Of a stretch of 64,000 nucleotides of DNA, positions 22,567-31,512 are shown one piece after another; within the stretch, counting starts at the first letter, position 1; every line of letters begins with the position of its first letter. Where the stretch lies: contig JAZNUB010000033.1 in assembly GCA_045592105.1 (NCBI GenBank), positions 1 to 64,000 of the forward strand. Direction: 5' to 3'. This stretch comes from SIG636 sp045592105 (lineage in GTDB: Bacteria; Bacillota; Clostridia; Oscillospirales; CAG-382). A program made the position numbers and the translations under genes. The notes under the pieces are model-generated. The model was not told the DNA's origin. It searched no databases and saw only the letters and a list, made by a program, of their open reading frames with translations.

Positions 22567-23769
22567 TTACAGTACGAAGTGCGAAGCCAAAACCTCAACG
22601 CCGCTTTCCTCTATAAGCTTATCAAGCTCGGCATACGGCTTTTCCTCGGTTATAACGGCGTACTCACCGCCGTCAAGCTCCGTAACGGTGCCAAGTGCCT
22701 TTGCCTTGCAAGCACAGCCCTTAACGCGAACGTATAGCTTAACGGGTGCTTCGTCCAGCGGAAGGGTAAAGCCCTCCTCCGCCTTTTCTCTGGGCGTTTC
22801 TGCAACGGGGCAACGGATAGCACAGATAATGTCCGCAACAACGGCGCTTGCCGTGGGCAGGCTGCCCGCACCGCGGCCGTAGAACACAAGCTCATCCACC
22901 ATATTGCCCGTAACGGCTACCGCGTTGAACACGCCAACTGTGTCCGCAATAAGGGTGCCCTTTGCAACCAAGTGAGGCGCAACCATAAGGCTTGCCTTGT
23001 CCCCACACTTCTTGGCAACGCCAAGCAGCTTTATAGCGTAGCCCGCTTTGTCTGCGGCAGAAATATCCTCCGCCTTGATATCGGTTATGCCCTTGCAAAG
23101 TGCCGCCGCCTCGGTAGGGATATGCTTGCCGAAGGCGATACCGCCAAGTATGCATATTTTACGCAACGCGTCCAAGCCCTCAACGTCCGCAGAAGGGTCA
23201 CGCTCTGCATAGCCTCTATCCTGCGCGTCCTTTAGTGCGCTTTCGAAGGATGCGCCTTTTGTAAGCATTTCGGTAAGAATATAGTTGGTTGTGCCGTTTA
23301 GTATACCCGCAATGCGTGTAACCTTATTTGCCGTTAAGCAGTTTATAAGCGGGTTGATAACAGGGATACCGCCGCCAACGCTTGCCTCGTACAGATAGCA
23401 CACGCCGTTGTCCTTTGCGGCTTTAAGCAACACGTCCCCATATTTGGAAACAACCTCTTTATTAGAGGTAACAACGCTTTTGCCTGCCTGCAAAGCCTTT
23501 AAAGAGAAGGTAAAAGCAGGCTCCGCCCCGCCCATAGTTTCAACAACAACGGAAACGCTTTTATCGTTAAGTATTTTATCGTAATCAGCAGTAACCTTAT
23601 CGGCAAGGTCGTGCCCTTCAAAGCTGCGTTTATCCAAAACGTGAGCAACGTTTATAAGCGTGCTACCGTCCCCACCCAGCTTTTTAGAGATGGCGCAAGC
23701 GTTATTTTTAAGCACCTCGTATACGCCGCCGCCAACAACGCCCATACCGAGTATAGCAATATTAAACAT
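22567..23769 (-). CDS. hom: Homoserine dehydrogenase with ACT domain
   Basis: A 400-residue enzyme that reduces aspartate semialdehyde to homoserine with NAD(P)H, the branch point to threonine and methionine. The Rossmann motif GMGVVGGGVYEVL, GKSVVTSNKEVV (catalytic Lys region), GGGIPVI and NGTTNYIL (substrate site), and YAERDPSADVEGLDA are all present; residues about 320-400 form an ACT domain for feedback control by threonine. I chose ATG 23769, with GGAGG 9 nt upstream; the ATG three codons earlier abuts the ribosome site. No threonine gene (thrB/thrC) is next to it in this window. Confidence 0.93.
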   Translation of the reverse strand: MFNIAILGMGVVGGGVYEVLKNNACAISKKLGGDGSTLINVAHVLDKRSFEGHDLADKVTADYDKILNDKSVSVVVETMGGAEPAFTFSLKALQAGKSVVTSNKEVVSKYGDVLLKAAKDNGVCYLYEASVGGGIPVINPLINCLTANKVTRIAGILNGTTNYILTEMLTKGASFESALKDAQDRGYAERDPSADVEGLDALRKICILGGIAFGKHIPTEAAALCKGITDIKAEDISAADKAGYAIKLLGVAKKCGDKASLMVAPHLVAKGTLIADTVGVFNAVAVTGNMVDELVFYGRGAGSLPTASAVVADIICAIRCPVAETPREKAEEGFTLPLDEAPVKLYVRVKGCACKAKALGTVTELDGGEYAVITEEKPYAELDKLIEESGVEVLASHFVL

Positions 23770-23861
23770 TTTATACATCCTCCATGCTTATTTATAACTA
23801 TAATAACATAGTAAAAGCATCTTTGCAATAGTAAGTTTTTGATAAAAAGGGCGCGCGGGTA

Positions 23862-23890
23862 TTGATTTTTTACAGTAATTGGTATACAAT
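23862..23890 (+). promoter_or_regulatory. Promoter of the ABC exporter/DUF1854 unit
   Basis: TTGATT (23862-23867), a 17-bp spacer and TACAAT (23885-23890), 24 bp before the ATG at 23914; GAGAGG is the ribosome site. Confidence 0.7.
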
Positions 23891-23913
23891 ATCAATTTAG
23901 AGAGGTATGTGCT

Positions 23914-26196
23914 ATGACAGAACTGCAAAAAACACCACAGGCTGTAATTGAATACTTAAAAGCCAAAGCGAAAGACGGTAGCGATTGGCTTGTTATTGCG
24001 CGTGCAGATCTTGGGCGTGACCTTTTCCCGAAGGACGTGTGGGTTCTGTTGACGAAAAGCCGTCTTTATATAGCGGAGGGCGTTGTTGCCGTAAGCCGCG
24101 CGGGCGGCTTTAGCAAGCAAAGCAGTACCTGCTTTAAGGAAAGCTTTTTTAAGGAATACGATGTTAAAACGCTTAAGCGCTTCCGTATGGAGGAGCAGGT
24201 TTCCGGCGGTATGTTTACCTGCCTTTGCGATGATAAGCCGGAGCTGCTTTTTAACTACACGGGAAGCTGTAAGCATGACGTGCGCTTGCTGCGTGACGTG
24301 CTTAAGGAGCTTTGCGAGAACGACAAGTTTAACGAGGAGAAGCTTAAGGCGGATATAGGCGAGTTGCCGTATTGCCCCAAATGCGGGCGCAGGTATCCCG
24401 ACCCGAAGCGCAAGGTTTGCCGCTTCTGTATGGATAGGAAGGGGCTAACCAAAAAGCTTGCGTACTTCTTCGTGCGGTACAAGGGCTACATAGCAATGAT
24501 TATGCTTACCATAGCCATGATAACGGGCATTGGCTTGCTTGTGCCGCAGATATCCGCAAGGATGTTTTATAACGACGTGCTTACCGTAGGCGGCAAGCAT
24601 TACGGCAGGATATGGTACGTTGTGGGGCTTATCGTGGGCGTGCGCTTTATATCGCTTTTGGTGAACCTTATAAACTCCGTTATCTCCGCACGCGTTTCCA
24701 CGCGGGTTATTTACGACCTTAAAAACACGATATACAAAGCTATATCAAGGCTTTCGTTAAGCTTTTTCTCCTCCCGCCAAACGGGCGGGCTTATGACCCA
24801 GATTAATAACGATGCCAACACCATATATTGGTTCTTTTGTGACGGGTTTCCGTACCTTGTAACCAACCTTATACAGCTTGTGGGCGTTATGGTAATAATG
24901 CTGTTTACAAACCCCTTGCTAACGCTGTATACCTTTATAACGGTGCCAGTGTTCTTTTTGCTGTATAGGTCTGTGTTCGTGCTGTTTAAAAAGCTGCACG
25001 CAAAATCCTATTCCAAAAAGCGTTCTATGAACTCGCTTATATCGGATGTGCTTAACGGTATGCGCGTGGTTAAATCCTTTGCAAGGGAGGATTTGGAGGT
25101 AAAGCGTTTTGATGCGCGCAGCCAAGCCACGGCGGATGCGGATACCGAGGTTAGCGTTACCGCAAGCCGCACCTTCCCGCTTTTGGGCTTCCTTTTGCAG
25201 GCAGGCTCGTTTGTGGTGTGGGCTGTTGGCGGCAGGCAGGTTATTGAAAGCCAAGGGGGTATGAACTACGGTGACCTTATGGCGTTTGTTGCCTACGTTT
25301 CTATGGTGTACGCGCCGATAGATTTCTTTGCAGACGTTGCCAATTGGTGGACGGAGTGCCTTAACGCGCTTCAACGCTTATTTGAGATAAACGACGCCGT
25401 GCCCGACGTTGCAGAAAAGGAAGGCGCGCTGGTGCCGGACGTTATCAAGGGCGACGTGGAGTTTGACGGTGTTTATTTTGCCTACGAAGAGGGGCGCGAC
25501 GTTATTAAGGACGTTAGCTTTAAGGTGCCGCACGGTACAACGCTTGGCATAGTTGGGCACACAGGCGCAGGCAAAAGCACGCTTGCCAACCTTTTAACAA
25601 GGCTTTACGACCCTCAAAAGGGTACGGTGCGGATAGACGGGGTGGATTTAAAGGAGCTTTCCTTTAAGGCACTACGCGGAAATATTGCGATAGTATCGCA
25701 GGAAACCTACTTGTTCCGCGGCACTATAATGGAAAACATCAGATACGCGCGCCCCTCCGCTACGGAGGAGGAGGTTATTGCCGCATCCAAGGCGGCATCC
25801 GCGCACGATTTTATTATTAAGTATCCGGATGGGTATCAAACTATGGTAGGGCTTGGCAACAAGGATTTGTCCGGCGGTGAGAAACAGCGTGTTTCCATAG
25901 CGCGCGCCTTGCTTACCAACCCGAAGATACTAATACTTGACGAGGCTACAGCCGCTATGGATACCCAAACGGAGCGGCAGATACAAGCCGCGCTTAACAA
26001 CGTAACCCGCGGTAGAACCACTATAATCATAGCGCACCGCCTATCCACGCTTAGGGATGCGGATAAGCTTATAGTTATAGAAAAGGGCGCGGTGGTTGAA
26101 AGCGGCACGGCAGAGGAGCTTTTGAAGGCGAAGGGCGTATACTTTAAGCTATACAAGCTTCAAGCAGAGGCTTTGAAAACCGTTGGTGTGGAATAG
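23914..26196 (+). CDS. ABC exporter half-transporter with N-terminal zinc-ribbon sensor-like domain
   Basis: A 760-residue fused membrane/ATPase subunit. Residues 1-150 are an unusual soluble domain resembling a PH-like barrel, ending in a zinc ribbon (CPKCGRRYPDPKRKVCRFC). Six membrane helices follow (about 180-460), then the ATPase: Walker A GHTGAGKST, signature LSGGEKQR, Walker B ILILDEATA, His switch IAHRLS. The other exporter (26815) has the same architecture, so the two likely form a heterodimer. The substrate is unknown. A DUF1854 gene lies between them; in proteobacteria DUF1854 and related ABC proteins occur with cyanophycin metabolism, but no cyanophycin gene is present here. Confidence 0.85.
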   Translation: MTELQKTPQAVIEYLKAKAKDGSDWLVIARADLGRDLFPKDVWVLLTKSRLYIAEGVVAVSRAGGFSKQSSTCFKESFFKEYDVKTLKRFRMEEQVSGGMFTCLCDDKPELLFNYTGSCKHDVRLLRDVLKELCENDKFNEEKLKADIGELPYCPKCGRRYPDPKRKVCRFCMDRKGLTKKLAYFFVRYKGYIAMIMLTIAMITGIGLLVPQISARMFYNDVLTVGGKHYGRIWYVVGLIVGVRFISLLVNLINSVISARVSTRVIYDLKNTIYKAISRLSLSFFSSRQTGGLMTQINNDANTIYWFFCDGFPYLVTNLIQLVGVMVIMLFTNPLLTLYTFITVPVFFLLYRSVFVLFKKLHAKSYSKKRSMNSLISDVLNGMRVVKSFAREDLEVKRFDARSQATADADTEVSVTASRTFPLLGFLLQAGSFVVWAVGGRQVIESQGGMNYGDLMAFVAYVSMVYAPIDFFADVANWWTECLNALQRLFEINDAVPDVAEKEGALVPDVIKGDVEFDGVYFAYEEGRDVIKDVSFKVPHGTTLGIVGHTGAGKSTLANLLTRLYDPQKGTVRIDGVDLKELSFKALRGNIAIVSQETYLFRGTIMENIRYARPSATEEEVIAASKAASAHDFIIKYPDGYQTMVGLGNKDLSGGEKQRVSIARALLTNPKILILDEATAAMDTQTERQIQAALNNVTRGRTTIIIAHRLSTLRDADKLIVIEKGAVVESGTAEELLKAKGVYFKLYKLQAEALKTVGVE

Positions 26197-26208
26197 GAGG
26201 AAAAAACA

Positions 26209-26790
26209 ATGGCACAATCGTTTACAGAGCTTGTTGATATTATATATTTCACGCCCGAAAACGCAAAGCTTTACGAAACGGAAAACGGCTTTGCGGCACT
26301 TAACGCGTTTATCCCACCCGTTAATAAGGACGATCTTGCAATAGAGGCAAAGGACGCGGAGCAGGGCAACAAACAGCCTGTTTGGCAGGACCTTGGCAGG
26401 GTTTTGTTCCATCGCGCGTTCCCGTTTGAGAAGCCTAACGAATTTATCTCCGTTCAGGACGAGGACGGTAAGGAGTACGGCATTATCCGCAACCTTGCGG
26501 ATTTTGACGGTAAGGGTAGGGAGATAGTTGAAAAGGCGCTTAACCGCAAGTATTTCTGCCCTGAGATAAAGCGCATACGCAAGCTGCAGGAGCAGTTTGG
26601 CTATTCCCTGTGGGAGGTGGACACAAGCGTTGGCGCTATGGAGCTTGTGCTTAAGGACACCTTCGGCAGTATAATAAGGATAAGCGATACGTATTTGATA
26701 ATAAACGATATAAGCGGTAACCGCTACGTTATACCGGACGTTTCGGCTTTGGACAGAAAAAGCTACAGGAAGATAGAGCTGTATTTGTAA
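26209..26790 (+). CDS. DUF1854 protein
   Basis: A 193-residue soluble protein. The core from about 80 to 190 contains FHRAFPFEKPNEFISV, DEDGKEYGIIRNLADF, ALNRKYFCPEIKRI, YSLWEVDTSVGAMELV and DISGNRYVIPDVSALD, matching DUF1854 (annotated as 'cyanophycin metabolism-associated' in some proteobacteria). A family-specific N-terminus of about 60 residues precedes it. It sits 12 nt after one ABC exporter and 24 nt before the second, with a GGAGG ribosome site, so it is probably an accessory or regulatory subunit of that transporter (inference from context). Confidence 0.85.
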   Translation: MAQSFTELVDIIYFTPENAKLYETENGFAALNAFIPPVNKDDLAIEAKDAEQGNKQPVWQDLGRVLFHRAFPFEKPNEFISVQDEDGKEYGIIRNLADFDGKGREIVEKALNRKYFCPEIKRIRKLQEQFGYSLWEVDTSVGAMELVLKDTFGSIIRISDTYLIINDISGNRYVIPDVSALDRKSYRKIELYL

Positions 26791-26814
26791 GTTAAATTAA
26801 AAGGAAAAAACAGT

Positions 26815-29049
26815 ATGGGCAACCCTTTTTCCAAACGCAAAAGAAAAAACGTGATATCGCCACAGCGCCAAGCCGTGCGGCAAAGCCTTAAGGCTTTAGC
26901 GCCGCAGGGTGAAAGACCTGTGTCCATATCGGAATATAACCTAAGCTTTGACAACAAGCCCATAAACGGCGCGCTTGCGTTAACTATGGACACGGTTTAT
27001 CTTTTTGATGACTTGCAGGGCGCAAGAAAGCTTGCGGTAAGCGAGCTTAAGGATATTAAAACCGTGCAGTACGTTGGCTGTATAGCCGTGGAGTACGGAG
27101 AGGGCGCGGGCAAGGCAGAGCTTTGCCGCAGTGATATGCACAACGCGGAAAATCTGCGCCGTTTCGTTAAACGCGCCTTGGCTATACAAGAGGGCAGGGT
27201 GTTTGATAAATCCGTGCCCGAAAAGCAAACGCGTTGCCCCAAGTGCGGCAAGCCCTTTAGACCGGGCAGCAGCAAGTGCGATATGTGTACGGACAAAAAG
27301 GGGCTGTACCGCAGGCTTTTAAAATACGTTAAGCCCTATGCGCTTCCGTTGGGGATAGCGGTGTTCCTTTATTTTGCAAACAGCCTTATCAGGCTTGTAG
27401 AGCCTGAGCTTCAAAAGCGATTGGTGGATGAATGTATAAACGCGGGGCTTCCCTTTTCCGAGGTTAGCACAAAGTTTTATTCTCTTATCGCGGCTATGAT
27501 TCTTTGCGGGCTAACGGTTGTGGGCGTAAGGGTTGTACGCAGTATTATAATGGTAACGGTTGGTAACAAGGTTGCCGTTAAGCTTAGAGAGCTTGTGTTC
27601 AGCAGTATACCCAAGATGTCGCTTGGTGATGTGCATCGCCGTACCGCGGGTGAGCTTATTACGAGGATAACCTCCGATACGCAGGTTTTAAAGGAGTTTT
27701 TAACAAACCTTGTGCCGGAGCTGTTTCAGTTTGGGTCGCTGATAATTGCGGTGCTTGGCATACTGTTCTTTATGAACTGGCGGCTTGCCGTGTTTATTGT
27801 TATACCGATACCGCTTTTGCTTGTTGTTTTCAGGATGAGCAGGCGATATATGCACAAGATATACCACCAGCAATGGCACGCTAACAGCGATGTAAACACC
27901 GTACTGCACGATGTATTTTCCGGAATCCGCGTAGTTAAGGTTTTCGGTATGGAGCAGGTAGAAGTGGAGCGTTTTGACAAAGCCGTTAAGAAGGAGGCGG
28001 ATATAGCCTTTCGTAACGAGGTGCTTTGGCAACTTCTTATGCCCACGGTAAACTTCTTTATGCGTATTGGTGAGTACGCCGTGCTTATCATTGCGGGCAA
28101 CCTTGTAATAGAGGGCGGCTTAACCGTTGGCGCGGTACAACAGCTAATAACCTACACGGGTATGGTGTACGAGCCGTTGCGCTGGCTGGCAATGGTGCCG
28201 CGTAGGCTAACGCGCACGGCAACCTCTATGGCGAAGGTGTTTGAGATAGTGGACGAGGAGGTTGGCGTTAAAGAGGCAGAGCAGCCCGTTGAAAAGGAAA
28301 TCAACGGCAACATAAACCTAAAAAACGCGTTCTTCGGCTACAACAATTTGGAATACGTACTTAAAGATGTAAACCTTGATATTAAAAAGGGCGAGATGAT
28401 AGGCATTGTAGGGCGAAGCGGCGTTGGCAAAAGCACGCTGATAAACCTTGTAATGCGTTTATATGATTTGGACGAGGGCATGCTGGAGATAGACGGCGTG
28501 CCGATAGGCGATTACAGCCAGCATTGCTTGCGCTCGCAGATAGGCGTGGTATTGCAGGAAAGCTTTTTGTTTAAGGGTACGGTGGCGGCAAATATCTCCT
28601 ACGGTATGCCCAACGCCGATTATGACGAGATAATCCGTGCGGCAAAGGCAGGCGGCGCGCACGAGTTTATTATGCGTACACCCGATGGGTATAACACTAT
28701 GGTTAGCGAACGCGGGCAAAGCCTGTCCGGTGGGGAACGCCAGCGCGTACAGATAGCGCGCGCGGTGCTGCGCAACCCAAGGATATTGATATTGGACGAG
28801 GCCACGGCTTCGCTTGACACGGAAACCGAAAAGCAGATACAGGATAGCATAGCCGCACTAACCAAGGAGCGCACCACGCTTGCAATAGCGCACAGGCTAT
28901 CAACGCTTCGCAACGCAACGCGTATAGTGGTGCTTGAGAAGGGGCGCATAGAGGAGATAGGCACGCACGAGGAGCTTATGAAAGCGCGCGGCAGGTATTT
29001 TAAGCTTGTTATGGCACAGCGCGGTATCTCTAAGATGAGGCACCAATAG
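26815..29049 (+). CDS. ABC exporter half-transporter, partner of the upstream exporter
   Basis: A 744-residue protein built like its neighbour: a soluble N-terminal domain (about 30-135), a zinc ribbon (CPKCGKPFRPGSSKCDMC), six membrane helices and an ATPase with GRSGVGKST, LSGGERQRV, ILILDEATASLD and IAHRLS. Both ATP sites look intact, so a heterodimer would have no obviously degenerate site. The two N-terminal domains are alike in order but not in detail, which points to an old duplication followed by divergence. Ribosome site AAAAGGAAA. The gene is followed 22 nt later by gpsA, possibly in the same transcript. Confidence 0.85.
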   Translation: MGNPFSKRKRKNVISPQRQAVRQSLKALAPQGERPVSISEYNLSFDNKPINGALALTMDTVYLFDDLQGARKLAVSELKDIKTVQYVGCIAVEYGEGAGKAELCRSDMHNAENLRRFVKRALAIQEGRVFDKSVPEKQTRCPKCGKPFRPGSSKCDMCTDKKGLYRRLLKYVKPYALPLGIAVFLYFANSLIRLVEPELQKRLVDECINAGLPFSEVSTKFYSLIAAMILCGLTVVGVRVVRSIIMVTVGNKVAVKLRELVFSSIPKMSLGDVHRRTAGELITRITSDTQVLKEFLTNLVPELFQFGSLIIAVLGILFFMNWRLAVFIVIPIPLLLVVFRMSRRYMHKIYHQQWHANSDVNTVLHDVFSGIRVVKVFGMEQVEVERFDKAVKKEADIAFRNEVLWQLLMPTVNFFMRIGEYAVLIIAGNLVIEGGLTVGAVQQLITYTGMVYEPLRWLAMVPRRLTRTATSMAKVFEIVDEEVGVKEAEQPVEKEINGNINLKNAFFGYNNLEYVLKDVNLDIKKGEMIGIVGRSGVGKSTLINLVMRLYDLDEGMLEIDGVPIGDYSQHCLRSQIGVVLQESFLFKGTVAANISYGMPNADYDEIIRAAKAGGAHEFIMRTPDGYNTMVSERGQSLSGGERQRVQIARAVLRNPRILILDEATASLDTETEKQIQDSIAALTKERTTLAIAHRLSTLRNATRIVVLEKGRIEEIGTHEELMKARGRYFKLVMAQRGISKMRHQ

Positions 29050-29071
29050 CTGAAAGGAAGGTATTGGCAAT

Positions 29072-30031
29072 ATGAAGATAACAGTAATAGGCTGTGGAAG
29101 ATGGGGTTCTTTTATCGCCTACTATCTTAATTTGATAGGCAACGACGTAACCATAGGCGCACAGCCGAACGATGAAGCGGCTAAAGAGTTTGCAAAAAGC
29201 CGTTTTAACGGCACGCTTACAATGCCTGAAACGGTGCCGTTTGTGTTTAACGTGGGGGAATCCGTTAAAGAGGCGGAGGCGGTTGTGTTCTCCGTGCCTT
29301 CACAGAGTCTGCGCGGCTTGCTAACGGAGCTTGGCGAGAGCGCTATGGCAGGCAAGGACATCATACTGTGTATGAAGGGCTTGGAGATAGAAACGGGCAA
29401 GCGATTAACGCAGGTGGTGGAGGACGTGCTTCCCAACAACCGCGTGGCTGTTTGGGTAGGCCCCGGCCACCCGCAGGAGTTTGCGGACGGTAAGCCCAAC
29501 TGTATGGTTATAGACAGCGCGCATCCCGAGCTTACAAAAAGCTTGGTTGATAGCTTTACAAGCGAGCTTATCAGGTTTTACTACGGTAACGACCTTATCG
29601 GTAACGAGATAGGCGCGGCAACCAAAAACGTTATAGGCATAGCCGCAGGGCTTTTGGACGGTGTGGGCATCCCCTCGCTAAAGGGCGCGCTTATGACGCG
29701 AGGCACAAGAGAGATAGCGCGGCTTATAGAGGCGTTGGGCGGCAACGGGCTTTCTGCCTACGGGCTTTGCCATCTTGGGGATTATGAGGCAACGGTTTTC
29801 TCCAAGTTTAGCCACAACCGCCATTTTGGCGAAAGCTTTGCCAAGGGCGAAAGCTACACCTTGCTTGCAGAGGGTGCGTATACCGTTAAGGCGGTAATGC
29901 GTATGAAGCAGCAGGCGGGCGTGGAGCTTCCTATATGCACCGCGGTTTACGATATAATCCACGGCGGCGCAGACCCTAAGGAAACTCTAAACAGCCTGTT
30001 TTCCCGCACCATAAAGAAGGAATTTGAATAA
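29072..30031 (+). CDS. gpsA: NAD(P)-dependent glycerol-3-phosphate dehydrogenase
   Basis: A 319-residue enzyme making sn-glycerol 3-phosphate from dihydroxyacetone phosphate for phospholipids. The N-terminal dinucleotide motif is GCGRWGSFIAYYL, followed by FSVPSQSLR, CMKGLEIETG, VGPGHPQEFADG (where most GpsA have SGPSFA), and NEIGAATKNVIGIAAGLLDG, which carries the catalytic Lys. The C-terminal helical domain holds RGTREIARL and GLCHLGDYEATV. The GPGHPQE substitution places it in a divergent subgroup seen in Clostridia. It overlaps no gene and is 25 nt upstream of glyS. Confidence 0.88.
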   Translation: MKITVIGCGRWGSFIAYYLNLIGNDVTIGAQPNDEAAKEFAKSRFNGTLTMPETVPFVFNVGESVKEAEAVVFSVPSQSLRGLLTELGESAMAGKDIILCMKGLEIETGKRLTQVVEDVLPNNRVAVWVGPGHPQEFADGKPNCMVIDSAHPELTKSLVDSFTSELIRFYYGNDLIGNEIGAATKNVIGIAAGLLDGVGIPSLKGALMTRGTREIARLIEALGGNGLSAYGLCHLGDYEATVFSKFSHNRHFGESFAKGESYTLLAEGAYTVKAVMRMKQQAGVELPICTAVYDIIHGGADPKETLNSLFSRTIKKEFE

Positions 30032-30056
30032 AATAACATAAAAAAGAGGTAGTTTT

Positions 30057-31460
30057 ATGATGAAGAACACCGAAAAGACAATGGAAAAAATCGTAGCGCA
30101 TTGCAAAAACCGCGGCTTCGTATACAGCGGTAGCGAAATCTACGGCGGCCTTGCAAACGCGTGGGACTACGGCCCTCTTGGCGTTGAGATGAAGAACAAC
30201 CTTAAAAGGGCGTGGTGGAAGAAGTTTGTGCAGGAACGCTCTGAAAACGTTGGGCTTGACAGTGCTATTCTTATGAACCCCAAGGTATGGGTAGCATCCG
30301 GCCACGTTGGCGGCTTTTCTGACCCGCTTATGGATTGCCGTGGCTGTAAAATGCGCCACAGAGCAGACAAGCTTATCGAGGATTACGCCGCACAAACGGG
30401 CGAAAGCGTAAACCCCGGCGCTATGAGCTTTGATGAAATGGCTCAGTTTATCAAGGATAAGGGCATCACCTGCCCGCATTGCGGCAAGGCTGATTTTACC
30501 GATATAAAGAAGTTTAACCTTATGTTTAAAACCTTCCAGGGCGTAACTGAGGACAGCGCGGCAGAGCTTTATCTCCGCCCCGAAACAGCGCAGGGTATAT
30601 TTGTAAACTTCAAAAACATCCAGCGCACCACAAGAAAAAAGCTGCCCTTTGGTGTTTGTCAGGTTGGTAAGTCCTTCCGTAACGAGATAACCCCCGGTAA
30701 CTTTATCTTCCGTATCCGCGAGTTTGAGCAGATGGAGATGGAATTCTTCTGCAAGCCCGGTACCGACCTTGAGTGGTTCGCTTTTTGGAAGGATTATTGC
30801 GCGCAGTTCCTTTACAGCCTCGGTATGCAGGCTGAAAACCTTAAGCTTCGTGACCACGACCCCGAGGAGCTTTGCTTCTACTCCAAGGCAACAACAGACT
30901 TTGAGTATCTGTTCCCCTTCGGCTGGGGCGAGCTTTGGGGCATAGCAGACCGTACCGATTACGACCTTAAACAGCACACCGAGCATAGCGGCGAAAGCCT
31001 TGAGTATTTCGACCCCGAAACCAACGAAAAGTATATCCCCTACGTTATAGAGCCTTCTCTTGGTGCGGACAGAGTTATGCTTGCCTTCCTTGTAGAGTCC
31101 TATGACGAAGAGGATATCGGCACGGCTGAAAAGCCCGACGTTAGAACGGTTATGCATTTGCATCCCGCAATTGCACCCTTCAAGGCGGCAATTCTTCCGC
31201 TTTCCAAAAAGCTTTCTGATAAGGCTATGGAAGTTTACAACCGGCTTTCCAAGGACTTTCTTGTTGATTTTGATGATACAGGCTCTATCGGCAAGCGTTA
31301 CAGACGTGAGGACGAGATTGGTACACCCTTCTGCATCACTTACGACTTTGACAGCGAAGAGGACGGTTGCGTAACCGTGCGTGACCGTGACACTATGCAG
31401 CAGGTTCGTATGCCTATAAGCGAGCTTAATGCGTATATCGCAAAGTCACTTCAATTTTAA
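30057..31460 (+). CDS. glyS: Glycyl-tRNA synthetase, dimeric class II type
   Basis: A 467-residue single-chain enzyme that charges tRNA-Gly, the alpha2 GlyQS form found in Gram-positive bacteria, archaea and eukaryotes. Motif 1 includes YGPLGVEMKNNLKRAWW; motif 2 is GKSFRNEITPGNFIFRIREFEQMEMEFF; motif 3 includes EPSLGADRVMLAFLVE. A Cys-rich zinc-like insertion (DCRGCKMRHR ... CPHCGKADF, about 100-145) is present. The C-terminal anticodon-binding domain begins about residue 365. AAAGAGG precedes the ATG; the adjacent second ATG is equally possible. A strong terminator follows. Confidence 0.95.
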   Translation: MMKNTEKTMEKIVAHCKNRGFVYSGSEIYGGLANAWDYGPLGVEMKNNLKRAWWKKFVQERSENVGLDSAILMNPKVWVASGHVGGFSDPLMDCRGCKMRHRADKLIEDYAAQTGESVNPGAMSFDEMAQFIKDKGITCPHCGKADFTDIKKFNLMFKTFQGVTEDSAAELYLRPETAQGIFVNFKNIQRTTRKKLPFGVCQVGKSFRNEITPGNFIFRIREFEQMEMEFFCKPGTDLEWFAFWKDYCAQFLYSLGMQAENLKLRDHDPEELCFYSKATTDFEYLFPFGWGELWGIADRTDYDLKQHTEHSGESLEYFDPETNEKYIPYVIEPSLGADRVMLAFLVESYDEEDIGTAEKPDVRTVMHLHPAIAPFKAAILPLSKKLSDKAMEVYNRLSKDFLVDFDDTGSIGKRYRREDEIGTPFCITYDFDSEEDGCVTVRDRDTMQQVRMPISELNAYIAKSLQF

Positions 31461-31472
31461 TATAAACAAAAT

Positions 31473-31512
31473 GTGCTGTATCAAATCGAATGGTTTGATA
31501 CAGCACCTTTTT
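31473..31512. terminator. Bidirectional terminator between glyS and ytvI
   Basis: GTGCTGTATCAAA/TTTGATACAGCAC with an 8-nt loop and T6 on the plus strand. The two genes converge here; on the minus strand the stop of ytvI touches the hairpin. Confidence 0.85.

Noticed and set aside
29976..31163. Minus-strand ORF of 395 codons opposite glyS
   Set aside because: Shadow of glyS, which shows all class II motifs on the plus strand.
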